Shown: positions 16,874 to 24,613 of the stretch, one piece after another
Position numbering within the stretch: position 1 is the stretch's first letter
Layout of the letters: the number at the start of each line of letters is the position of its first letter
Assembly: GCA_035263065.1 (NCBI GenBank)
Contig: DATFRS010000137.1
Span: forward strand, 1-27,309
Direction of reading: 5' to 3'
Length of the DNA stretch: 27,309 nucleotides
Origin: Dokdonella_A sp035263065
Lineage (GTDB): Bacteria > Pseudomonadota > Gammaproteobacteria > Xanthomonadales > Rhodanobacteraceae
Position numbers and translations under genes: made by a program
The notes under the pieces: model-generated
Database searches by the model: none
The model's input: only the letters and a program-made list of their open reading frames with translations
Told to the model about the DNA's origin: nothing

Positions 16874-19783
16874 TTGGCAACGTCGGCGGATACGAACTTG
16901 TCGACTGTACGCGTGCCGGTGATCACCGCAATCGCTCGATCCTGGCGCACGCGCGTTGCCCTCGCGGTCGTCGGGCTCGTGCTGTGCTCGCTCGCCGCGG
17001 TCGCCGGCGAGGATGTGCGGCGGTTCCACGTAGAGGTCGGTGACCTCGGCGACACGCTGAACGCCGTCGCCGCGCAGGCCGACGTGCAGATCCTCTACGA
17101 CCCCTCGCTCGTGACCGGGCGACGCGCCCCGGTGCTCGACGGCGACTTCTCCGTGGGCGAGGCGCTGGCACGCGTGCTGGCGGGTTCCGGCCTCGCCGCG
17201 GTCGCCGCGACACCCGACACGTTCGTGCTGAAGCGGCGCCTGCCGCCCAAGCATGCGCCCCCGCCCGAGACGACGGTCGACTCGCCTGAATTCAGCTCGA
17301 CCACCGAGCTCGCCAGCATTTTCGTGCGCGGACCGGGCCCGCAGCGCTCGGCCGCCGAATCGGCGATCTCGATCACCGAGATCGACCGCGAGCAGATCGA
17401 CGCGAGCGGCTACACGACGCTGTTCGACCTCTTGCGCGCGCAGCCCGGCGTCGAGGTCGCCAACCAGCCCGAAGCGATGAGCGCGGCGAGCAGCTCGGTG
17501 TTCAAGACCGGCGCGTCGGGTGCGGCCGCGGTTGCGCTGCGCAGGCTCGGCGCGAAGAACACGCTGATCCTCGTCGACGGGCGGCGCATCACCGGCTACG
17601 GCATCTCGCAGCTCGACACGGCGACGGTGCCGGACCTCTCGAGCATTCCGCTCGCGATCGTCGACCGCGTCGAGATCCTGCGCGACGGCGCATCGGTCGT
17701 CTACGGCTCCGACGCCGTCGCCGGCGTCATCAACATCGTGCTGCGACGCGACTTCACTGGCAGCGAGGTCGAGGCGTACACCGGCGTGTCGAGCCGCGGC
17801 GATGCGGCGAGCTCGCGCCTCTCGTACCGCTTCGAGACGAACACCGACGGCGGCACCAGCGCGTTCGTGAGCCTCGACGTCGCGCACGCCGACCCGCTGA
17901 TCGGCGACGATCGCAGCTGGTACACGCTCGATCAGAGCTACCGCGGCCTCGCCGACGCGCGCAGCCCCGCGTCGTTTCCCGGCAACTTCCTCTACGGCAC
18001 GCAGTACGTCGCGCGCGACGGCTGCGCGCCGCAGAATCTGTCGGCGGCCGGCGTGTGCCTCCTCGACAGCGCGAAGTACACGACGCTGCTGACCGGGAAA
18101 TCGGGGCAGTCGGTGTTCGCGCGCGTGACGCATCCGTTCGGCGACGACATCGTGCTGCACGCGGACGTTCGCGCCGCCGACGTCACGCAGCACCAGCAGG
18201 CCGCGCCGTCGACGTCGCAGATCGCCAATCCCTCGCCGACGCCCGGGGAGCCCGATTCGCTCGCGTATTCGTTCAACGATCTCGGCCCGGTCAAGGAGAC
18301 GACGCGCTCGACGCTGGCGAGCCTCACCACCGGGCTCGACGGCCGCAGCGGTCACTGGAGCTGGGACGCGGACCTCCGCCTCGAAGAGAGCCGCGTGCGC
18401 GACGCGATCGATCACCTGATCCTCGCCGAGCCGCTCGACGGCGAGCCGATCTTCGATTTCGACAACCCGTCGGTCGATCCGGACAGCGCGGCGGTCGCCG
18501 CGCCCGAGGTCGTGCGGCGCGGCACGACGACGCTGGCGGCGCTCAATTCCGATCTCGCGGGTCCGCTGTTCGACCTTCCGTCCGGCGCCGCCGCGCTCGC
18601 CGCCGGCATCGAGCTCCGCCGTGAAGGCATCGAGCTCGACCCCGACCGCGTGCTGCAGTCCGGCGCGCTCGCCAACCAGCCGGCCGAGGTGCCGGTCTCG
18701 GAGTACCGGCCGGCGGCCGCCGTGTACGCGAAGCTCGACATGCCGCTGACGGCGTCGCTCGACGGCTACGTCGCCGGCCGCTACGACAAGACCCGCGGAT
18801 ACGCGGGGCACTTCTCGCCCGCGCTCGGCCTCTCGTGGAACGCGCTGCCGAGCGTGACGCTCCGCGCGACGCACTTCGGCGGCTATCGCGCGCCGGCGCT
18901 GTCCGAGCTGCACCGGTTCGCGGGCTCGCTCGCGGCCGCGGTGCCGCAGTTCTATTTCATTCCGAAGGCGCTCGGGCCTTGCGCGATCCAGACCGTCGAG
19001 ACGCCGGACCAGCTCGGCTGCGAGCTCTTCACGACGACGATCGGCAACGAGAACCTGCAGGCCGAAACCTCGCGCACGAACGCGATCGGATTCGCCTGGT
19101 TTCCGTCGCCGTCGTTCTCGATGGACCTCGACTTCTACGACACGCTGCGCGACAACGAGATCGCCGAGCTCCCGCTCGAATACGCGCTGGAGAACCCGGA
19201 CCAGTTCCCGGGATTCCTTACCCGCAATGCCGACGGCGAGCTCGTGTCGATCAACGAGATGCTGGTCAACCTCGGCCACACGCGCACGCGCGGCGTCGAC
19301 TTCGAGGCGCGCTGGGACGTCGAGACGCCCGATGCCGGCCGCTTCAAGATCGGCTTCGGCCTCAACTACCTCGGCGATCTCGAGCGCGAGGTGACGCCGG
19401 GCACCGATCCGCTCCAGTACGCGGGCTTCCGCAGCGAACCGCGCGTGACGGCGGTGACGTCGGTGCGCTGGGCGATCGACGCGTGGATCGCCGGCTTGAA
19501 CCTCCGCTACACGGGCAACTACGCCTACGAGGAATACGCCAGCGCCGCCGACACCTGCCCGGCCTACAAGGCGAACCTCGGCCGCTGCCGGACGCCGTCG
19601 TTCACGCTGGTCAACCTGAGCCTCGCGTACCAGGGCTTCCCCCACTGGTCGATCACGGGTTACGTCAACAACGTCTTCGACCACACGCCGCGCTTCTACG
19701 ACGAGGCGTCCGGCGGCTACAACCCGGCCTTCGACGATCCGGTGGGGCGCTACTTCGCCGTGCGCGCGACGTACAGCTTCTGA
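16874..19783 (+). CDS. TonB-dependent outer-membrane receptor with N-terminal STN signalling domain
   Basis: 969 residues from a TTG with no Shine-Dalgarno; the start is unsure (GTG at 16913 or a frameshifted GTG at 16831 are alternatives). Seen: signal helix (about 28-45), STN domain (about 50-120), a TonB-box-like stretch near 145-152, plug domain (about 155-295) with LILVDGRR and YGSDAVAGVINIV, and a 22-strand-type barrel ending in aromatic F at 969 (RATYSF). Three close Cys pairs (384/395, 703/716, 895/905) probably sit in extracellular loops. The STN domain marks it as a transducer that signals to a FecR-type protein. The ligand cannot be deduced; no siderophore or sugar-use gene adjoins. 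The subtilase upstream raises a peptide-uptake role as speculation. Confidence 0.93.
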   Translation: MATSADTNLSTVRVPVITAIARSWRTRVALAVVGLVLCSLAAVAGEDVRRFHVEVGDLGDTLNAVAAQADVQILYDPSLVTGRRAPVLDGDFSVGEALARVLAGSGLAAVAATPDTFVLKRRLPPKHAPPPETTVDSPEFSSTTELASIFVRGPGPQRSAAESAISITEIDREQIDASGYTTLFDLLRAQPGVEVANQPEAMSAASSSVFKTGASGAAAVALRRLGAKNTLILVDGRRITGYGISQLDTATVPDLSSIPLAIVDRVEILRDGASVVYGSDAVAGVINIVLRRDFTGSEVEAYTGVSSRGDAASSRLSYRFETNTDGGTSAFVSLDVAHADPLIGDDRSWYTLDQSYRGLADARSPASFPGNFLYGTQYVARDGCAPQNLSAAGVCLLDSAKYTTLLTGKSGQSVFARVTHPFGDDIVLHADVRAADVTQHQQAAPSTSQIANPSPTPGEPDSLAYSFNDLGPVKETTRSTLASLTTGLDGRSGHWSWDADLRLEESRVRDAIDHLILAEPLDGEPIFDFDNPSVDPDSAAVAAPEVVRRGTTTLAALNSDLAGPLFDLPSGAAALAAGIELRREGIELDPDRVLQSGALANQPAEVPVSEYRPAAAVYAKLDMPLTASLDGYVAGRYDKTRGYAGHFSPALGLSWNALPSVTLRATHFGGYRAPALSELHRFAGSLAAAVPQFYFIPKALGPCAIQTVETPDQLGCELFTTTIGNENLQAETSRTNAIGFAWFPSPSFSMDLDFYDTLRDNEIAELPLEYALENPDQFPGFLTRNADGELVSINEMLVNLGHTRTRGVDFEARWDVETPDAGRFKIGFGLNYLGDLEREVTPGTDPLQYAGFRSEPRVTAVTSVRWAIDAWIAGLNLRYTGNYAYEEYASAADTCPAYKANLGRCRTPSFTLVNLSLAYQGFPHWSITGYVNNVFDHTPRFYDEASGGYNPAFDDPVGRYFAVRATYSF

Positions 19784-19857
19784 GCGGTCGCGGCGGCTCT
19801 GCTCGACGGACCGGAAAGCCGAGGTAGGGTGTTCGCGCTCCCGAACGTCATACCCGA

Positions 19858-19877
19858 GGACGCCCCCGTAAGCGTCC
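19858..19877. promoter_or_regulatory. Inverted repeat GGACGC-N8-GCGTCC upstream of tetR-like gene
   Basis: Perfect 6-bp arms with an 8-base spacer, 27 bp before the TetR-family start. A candidate -10 (TAGGGT, 19825-19830) lies just upstream. TetR-family proteins often repress their own promoters through such palindromes, so this is a plausible operator, not a proven one. Confidence 0.35.
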
Positions 19878-19903
19878 CGTAGAGCCGTTCGAGGAGAGTA
19901 CCC

Positions 19904-20578
19904 GTGACCGAGGCCGAGCTGCCGTTGTCGGACCTGACCGGAAAAGCGCGAATCCGCCACGTCGCGTTACACCTGTTCGCGGCGCGCGGCTGCGCGCAGA
20001 CGCCGCTCCGGCTCATCGCGGGCAAGGCGTTCGTGTCGCTCGCGCTGATCTCGCATCATTTCGGCACGAAGCACGAGCTGCGCGAGGCGGTCGAGAAATA
20101 CATCGTCTCGTGCTTCGAGAAGGCGATCGACGACATCGCGCAGAACGCGCTGCGCCGCTCCGACGCCGACGCGATGAAGCAGCTGGTCGAAGGCCTCGAG
20201 CGCGTGCTGAACTCGCGCCCCGAAATCCGCGGCTACATCCGCCGCGCCGCGAGCGAAGGCTCGAGCGCCGGCGGCAACGCGCTGATCGACGCGCTGATCC
20301 GCATGACGCAGGCCGCGCTGGTGCGCATGTCGCTCAGCGACGGCGACCGCGACGGCACCTGGCAGCCGCTGCAGGTGTTCCTGCTCGTGTTCGGTCCGAC
20401 GCTGCTCGAGCCTGCCCTGCAGCGGCGCGTGCCGGATCTCTTCGAGCAGGGCTCGGCGCAGGCGCGCCTGCGCTCGAACGTGCGCGTGCTGCAGTCGGCG
20501 CTCGTGCCGCCGCCGCGCCCGAGCACGCTGCCCGCGTTCGCGATCGAACGTCCGCTGCGCGTCGGCGCACAGGCCTGA
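19904..20578 (+). CDS. TetR/AcrR-family transcriptional regulator
   Basis: 224 residues from GTG, with GAGGAG at 19891-19896 as a good ribosome-binding site. The N-terminal helix-turn-helix (about 15-62) includes HVALHLFAARG and LISHHFGTKHELREAV, typical of TetR DNA-binding domains. The C-terminal ligand-binding half is diverged, and the last 25 residues are Pro-rich. It lies 120 bp after the receptor and before the sigma factor. It may control one or both, or itself via the upstream palindrome. Effector unknown. Confidence 0.9.
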   Translation: MTEAELPLSDLTGKARIRHVALHLFAARGCAQTPLRLIAGKAFVSLALISHHFGTKHELREAVEKYIVSCFEKAIDDIAQNALRRSDADAMKQLVEGLERVLNSRPEIRGYIRRAASEGSSAGGNALIDALIRMTQAALVRMSLSDGDRDGTWQPLQVFLLVFGPTLLEPALQRRVPDLFEQGSAQARLRSNVRVLQSALVPPPRPSTLPAFAIERPLRVGAQA

Positions 20579-20733
20579 GAGCGCAACGTGCGATGATCGG
20601 GACCGTGCTACCGTTGGCGCGGCGCGACGATGCCGCGCGGCGACACGCTCGCAGATCGCGGACGTCGAAGCCCGCGGCGCAGCGGACGGCATCGCACGTC
20701 CGGCGCGCGCATCGACATCGCACGGACTTCCGC

Positions 20734-21258
20734 ATGCCGCGAAGCCTCGCCGGGGGCGAGAACACTGCCGAGCTTTTCGAGCGCTTCGTCCGCGAGCGCG
20801 TGCCCTCGCTTGAGCGTTTCCTCGGCCGCCTGCGCGTGCGCGAGGACGACGTCGAGGACGTCGCGCAGGAAAGCGTGGCGCGCCTCCTGCGCTACCGCGA
20901 CCAGGAGCCGCCCGAGGCCTGGACCGCACTCCTCTATCGCATCGCGATCAACGTCACGCGCGACCGCGCGCGCCGCGATCGCCACGCGGCGCCGACGGCG
21001 GACACCGCGGCCGAACCCGTCGCCGCCGACGCGTCGCCCGAGCAGCACGCGAGCGATCTCGAGTCGCTCGCGCGCGTGCGCGCCGCGATCCTGCGCCTGC
21101 CGCCGCGCTGCCGCGCCGTGTACCTGATGCATCGCGTCGAGGGTTTGAGCTATCCCGAAATCGCGCGCCGCTGCGGCGTGTCGACGAAGGCGGTCGAAAA
21201 ACACATGTCGCACGCGTTGCGCGAGCTGCGCGAGCGGGCCGGAGCGGAAACGCCATGA
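20734..21258 (+). CDS. ECF sigma factor, FecI-like
   Basis: 174 residues from ATG at 20734. Region 2 (about 14-80) has DVEDVAQESVARLLRY; region 4 (about 110-165) has LPPRCRAVYLMHRVEGLSY and a helix-turn-helix GVSTKAVEKHMSHALRELR, both typical of FecI-type sigma factors. An earlier in-frame ATG at 20593 would add 47 Arg-rich residues that look non-coding, so the later start is preferred. The stop overlaps the FecR-like start by 4 bp (ATGA), which indicates translational coupling and a sigma/anti-sigma pair. It presumably directs RNA polymerase to the receptor or related promoters. Confidence 0.92.
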   Translation: MPRSLAGGENTAELFERFVRERVPSLERFLGRLRVREDDVEDVAQESVARLLRYRDQEPPEAWTALLYRIAINVTRDRARRDRHAAPTADTAAEPVAADASPEQHASDLESLARVRAAILRLPPRCRAVYLMHRVEGLSYPEIARRCGVSTKAVEKHMSHALRELRERAGAETP

Positions 21259-22235
21259 CCCGCGCGAACGACATCGCACGCCGGCAGGCAGCCGATTGGT
21301 TCGCGCGCCTCCTCGCGCCCGACGCGAGCCCGCGCGACCACGACGCCTTCGAGCGCTGGTGCGCCGAGAGCGACGCGAACGCCGACGCCTACGCGGCCGT
21401 CGCGGCCGATCACGAGCTCGCGCGGCTCCTCGCCGACGATCCGATGATTGCCGCGGCGACGCGCAAGGCGCGCATCGCCTACGCGGGCCACGGCCGGACG
21501 GGCGGTTTGCGCCGCTACGCGGCGCTCGCGGCCGCGGCGATCGTCGTCGTCGCCGCCGGCGCCTTCGCCTGGCGCCTCTATCGCGACGCACCGCGCGCAG
21601 AGGCGCTCGCGACCGCGGTCGGCGAGCAGCGCACGGTCGTGCTCGCCGACGGCACGCGGCTCGTGCTCGATACCGACACGCGCCTCGACACGCGCTTCGG
21701 CGGCGCCGCGCGCGAGCTCGTGCTGCACCAGGGCCGCATCGACATCGACGTCGGCCGCGACGCGCGCCCGTTCTCGGTCGCCAGCGGCCGCGGCGTCGTG
21801 CGCGACGTCGGCACGCGCTTCGAAGTCGAGCGCCGCGGCGAGGACGTCGCCGTGACGCTCATGTCCGGCGCGGTGAACGTGTCGCTGCCGGAGGTCGCGG
21901 GTGCGGGCGAAGCGACGCTCGCGCCGGGCCAACAGGCGCGGTTCGGCGCGACCGGTGGCATCGTCGTCGCCGAGACGGCCGACATCGGCACCGCCGCGCG
22001 CTGGACCGAGGGCACGCTGGTCTTCAAGGAGCGCCGGCTCGGCGACCTCATCGCCGAGGTCAACCGGTATTCGACCGTGCAGATCCGGCTCGCCGACGAT
22101 TCGCTCGCGGACCTTCGGGTCAGCGGCGTGTTCCGCGTCGGCGACCAGGCGGGGCTGCTCGAGGCGCTCCGGACCGGGTGGTCGATCTCGACGAAGCAGA
22201 CGTCCGATCGCGAGATCCTTCTGTTGCGGAAATAG
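21255..22235 (+). CDS. FecR-family anti-sigma / signal-transducing membrane protein
   Basis: 326 residues. Cytoplasmic DUF4880-like segment (about 6-50) with AADWFARLLAP and FERWCAESD, which binds the sigma factor in this family. One membrane helix (about 87-108). Periplasmic FecR domain (about 120-210) with VVLADGTRLVLD and VRDVGTRFEVE. A C-terminal part (about 255-326) resembles an STN fold and would contact the receptor's STN domain. The family relays ligand-bound receptor state to the sigma factor across the inner membrane. ATGA overlap with the sigma gene. Confidence 0.93.
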   Translation: MTRANDIARRQAADWFARLLAPDASPRDHDAFERWCAESDANADAYAAVAADHELARLLADDPMIAAATRKARIAYAGHGRTGGLRRYAALAAAAIVVVAAGAFAWRLYRDAPRAEALATAVGEQRTVVLADGTRLVLDTDTRLDTRFGGAARELVLHQGRIDIDVGRDARPFSVASGRGVVRDVGTRFEVERRGEDVAVTLMSGAVNVSLPEVAGAGEATLAPGQQARFGATGGIVVAETADIGTAARWTEGTLVFKERRLGDLIAEVNRYSTVQIRLADDSLADLRVSGVFRVGDQAGLLEALRTGWSISTKQTSDREILLLRK

Positions 22236-22300
22236 CCTTTTCCGGTGCCTGCCGCCGTCCTGTCGCGGATCGGCAACACCGGCGTCACGGGCATTGGCCG

Positions 22301-22306
22301 TAGAAT
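22301..22306 (+). promoter_or_regulatory. Candidate -10 box (TAGAAT) for the small DUF11-like gene
   Basis: TAGAAT lies 33 bp upstream of the start ATG, in the 104-bp gap after the FecR-like gene. No strong -35 is visible, so sigma class is uncertain. Confidence 0.4.
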
Positions 22307-22339
22307 CGAACCGTCGTAGTGGCGCCTAAGGGGGAGCCA

Positions 22340-22879
22340 ATGCGCATTCGCCGTTTACTGGTGCTCGCCGCCGTCGCTTTCGCTGCCGGCAGCCTGCACG
22401 CGCAAGCGCTGCCGGGTTCGGAGCGCGACGCGCCGCCGATCGTCGAGCTCCCGCCCGCCGACATCTCGGTGACGCTCGACGACGGTTTCGACGTCGTCGA
22501 GCCCGGCCAGATCGTCACCTGGACGCTGACCGTCAACAACGTCGGCATCAACGGCCTTTCCGGCGTGCTCCTGACGACCGCGCTGTCGCGCAACCTCAGC
22601 CAGATCTTCTGGACCTGCCGCGCCTCGACGGGATCGCAGTGCACGTCGAACGGCTCGGGCGCGCCGAACGACAGCATCGTCGTCGCGAGCCTCGGCAGCG
22701 TCAGCTACCGCATGACCGCGACCGTGCGGCTCGACGCCGTCGACACGGTCAGCGTCAGCATGAGCGCGGCGATACCGTCGGGCTACATCGACCTCACGCC
22801 GGAGAACAACCGCGCGACCGACACCGATTTCGTCGGCACGCACGATGACACGATCTTCGTGGACGGGTTCGACGACTGA
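22340..22879 (+). CDS. Small secreted DUF11-like protein ending in IFVDGFDD
   Basis: 179 residues from ATG with an AAGGGGGAG ribosome-binding site (22328-22336); an in-frame GTG at 22319 is less likely. Signal peptide about 1-22 (LHAQA). The mature part is a beta-rich DUF11-type domain (VEPGQIVTWTLTVNNVG, later NNRATDTD) as found in surface adhesins and cell-wall proteins. The last 11 residues, DDTIFVDGFDD, match the internal motif of the subtilase. Two cysteines (about 94 and 102) may form a disulfide. The function is not known; position next to the sigma/anti-sigma pair suggests it could be a regulated surface product. Confidence 0.8.
   Translation: MRIRRLLVLAAVAFAAGSLHAQALPGSERDAPPIVELPPADISVTLDDGFDVVEPGQIVTWTLTVNNVGINGLSGVLLTTALSRNLSQIFWTCRASTGSQCTSNGSGAPNDSIVVASLGSVSYRMTATVRLDAVDTVSVSMSAAIPSGYIDLTPENNRATDTDFVGTHDDTIFVDGFDD
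22844..22876 (+). other. C-terminal DDTIFVDGFDD tag
   Basis: The extreme C-terminus of the small secreted protein. Core I-F-x-D-G-F-D is shared with subtilase residues 518-524. Terminal placement is compatible with a sorting or processing tag, which is only inference. Confidence 0.6.
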
Positions 22880-22885
22880 TCGCTG

Positions 22886-24331
22886 CTACGGCAGTCTCTC
22901 GAAGTCTGGCAGGCCCCAGGACTTGTCGAAGAACGGCTCGGTCGGCCCATAGAAGCGAAAGTAGGTGAACCAGCTCTTGCCCGGAAGCGTCTGCACCCAG
23001 TTCGCCTCGTGGCCGGCCGGCGCCTTGGGACCGAAGTAGACGTCGATCGACCCATCGGCATTCTTGACCAGGTCTTCCTTCCTCGACGAAAGGTCGGGTC
23101 GCCCCTGCGGCGTTTCGATCATGCGACGCGTATCTTCGTCGTAATACGTGATCGACCAGAATTGCTTCACCGGCGGATTCGGCGGCACGTGCAATTTGTA
23201 CGTGTTGCTGCCGTTGAACCAGTTCCCGTCGCGATCCCGATAGGACGCGATGTAACGCTGTCCCACGCCCGGCGTCTGCGTCAGCATGCCCTTCGAGATC
23301 ACGACGGCCTCGTAGAACCACGCGGCGCGCTCGTCGAGCTGATCGTAGTTCGGCGCGCGCTGGTCGACGGATACGACGAGCGCGTGTTTCCAGTGCGTGC
23401 CCGGCCAGAACGGCGGCTCGACCCGCTTGTCCGACGTGTTGGCCTTGGCCATGGCCTCGCCGACGATCAACCCGTCCTCGAGGATCTTCTTCTGTCGCGC
23501 GTCGGGTGCGAAAGCCTTGCCCTTTTCGATTCCCAGGAATCGAAGCTGCGCGAGGATCAGGCGATCGCGCTCGTCGATCGGCTCGCGTTGAATGACTTCG
23601 TTGATGCTCTCCCAGTAAGCCATGCCGCGCGGAGGCTCCTGGCTCCACGTCACGTCGCCCGCCGCGCGTACCGGCATCGGCGTTCCCGTGCCCTGCGCAG
23701 ACCATGTGTATGTCTTGATGTGCGGAACGATTTCGGCGATCGCCTTCTTCTTGTCGTCGCCGAGCAGCCGGACGCCTGCGAGCACGTCGCGGCTCGTCGA
23801 CTGGACGACGAAGTAGCCTTTCGCATCGACCTTGTCGTGCCCGGGCGGCAGGATCAGGTACTTTCCGCCCTTGCCGTGATCGGGACCGACCACGCCGAGG
23901 TCCGCGAGCACGCGCTGCCAGTCATCGAGGATCATTCCCGCCATCAATCCCGGCGGTATCTCGACGACGATCGGGCCGCTCTCCTGCAGGTCGATGAAGG
24001 TTGCGATGTACGGCGTCGTGAAGTTCGGCGTCAGGATGCCGAGCTTTTCCTTGAAGTCGAGATACGAAAGCATTTCGCCGTTCCTGGCCTTGAACACGCC
24101 GAAATGCGCGCGTCGCCATTCGTTGAGGCCGACGGCGGGGATCGCCCAGAGATAGGCCTGGCAGGCGCGCTGGAAATCCATCGTGTCGTAAAGCTTCTTG
24201 ACGGTGTCCTCGGTCGGATATCCGCTCTGGAAGGAAAGCTTGCCGATCGCGGTATCGACGGTCTCCGGCTCCGACGCCGCCACCGAAGCGGACAACAGCG
24301 CGCCCCAAATCGCCGACGACAGGATTCGCAT
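22886..24331 (-). CDS. Secreted DUF1254/DUF1214 family protein (copy A)
   Basis: 481 residues from ATG at 24331, chosen for its GAGGAG ribosome-binding site (24339-24344, 7-base spacing); an in-frame ATG 48 bp upstream lacks one and would bury the signal peptide. Signal peptide about 1-20. DUF1254 region (about 45-190) has AYLWAIPA, GPIVVEIPP and KGGKYLILPPGHD; DUF1214 region (about 340-470) has KQFWSITYYDEDTR, GHEANWVQT and the closing SWGLPDFERLP. Some family members are structurally known but no reaction is established that I can cite. It is a diverged paralogue of the divergent neighbour. Its stop lies 6 bp from that of the DUF11-like gene. Confidence 0.9.
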   Translation of the reverse strand: MRILSSAIWGALLSASVAASEPETVDTAIGKLSFQSGYPTEDTVKKLYDTMDFQRACQAYLWAIPAVGLNEWRRAHFGVFKARNGEMLSYLDFKEKLGILTPNFTTPYIATFIDLQESGPIVVEIPPGLMAGMILDDWQRVLADLGVVGPDHGKGGKYLILPPGHDKVDAKGYFVVQSTSRDVLAGVRLLGDDKKKAIAEIVPHIKTYTWSAQGTGTPMPVRAAGDVTWSQEPPRGMAYWESINEVIQREPIDERDRLILAQLRFLGIEKGKAFAPDARQKKILEDGLIVGEAMAKANTSDKRVEPPFWPGTHWKHALVVSVDQRAPNYDQLDERAAWFYEAVVISKGMLTQTPGVGQRYIASYRDRDGNWFNGSNTYKLHVPPNPPVKQFWSITYYDEDTRRMIETPQGRPDLSSRKEDLVKNADGSIDVYFGPKAPAGHEANWVQTLPGKSWFTYFRFYGPTEPFFDKSWGLPDFERLP

Positions 24332-24613
24332 GGGATGTCTCCTCGTTGACGTCCGCCATCCATCCAGGGCGGAAAGCATGCGCGCTGGCCGGCGAGGGGG
24401 CGACCGTAGAATTTCCCGTTTTCGATACGTAGGTCTACCAAGCGCGTCTTGTCGATCCGACGCCGGACGGATGTGCTCGCCGGGACCACCCCGAGTCAGG
24501 TGAATCTACTGATACGACGATGGGTAGTTTTACGGTCGTCCGGCACCGGCAATTGTGGTCTTTTGGCGAAATCGGCAGCGGCCATTCGAGCCAACCCACG
24601 AGACGGAGGTCAC
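24332..24613. promoter_or_regulatory. 282-bp divergent promoter region between the two DUF1254 genes
   Basis: Starts of both DUF1254 genes face away from this region. A TAGAAT -10 candidate on the plus strand is at 24407-24412, about 200 bp before the plus-strand start, which would imply a long leader. Arms ATCCG and CGGAT flank the segment near 24457-24475. GGAGGT at 24605-24610 serves the plus-strand start at 24614. No coding sequence is supported here. Confidence 0.4.

Noticed and set aside
16831..17043. Separate small gene starting at GTG 16831 with a strong ribosome-binding site.
   Set aside because: After about 25 residues it becomes an Arg-rich shadow of the receptor gene. Better explained as a frame-shifted receptor start, and reported as such.
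13911..19960. Two long minus-strand frames (about 990 and 1050 codons) opposite the subtilase and the receptor.
   Set aside because: Arg-rich shadow translations with no recognisable motif, while the plus strand encodes proteins with complete catalytic and family motifs.
20593..20733. Earlier in-frame ATG for the ECF sigma factor.
   Set aside because: The added 47 residues are mostly Arg, Ala and His with no sigma features and no ribosome-binding site; region 2 starts soon after the ATG at 20734.
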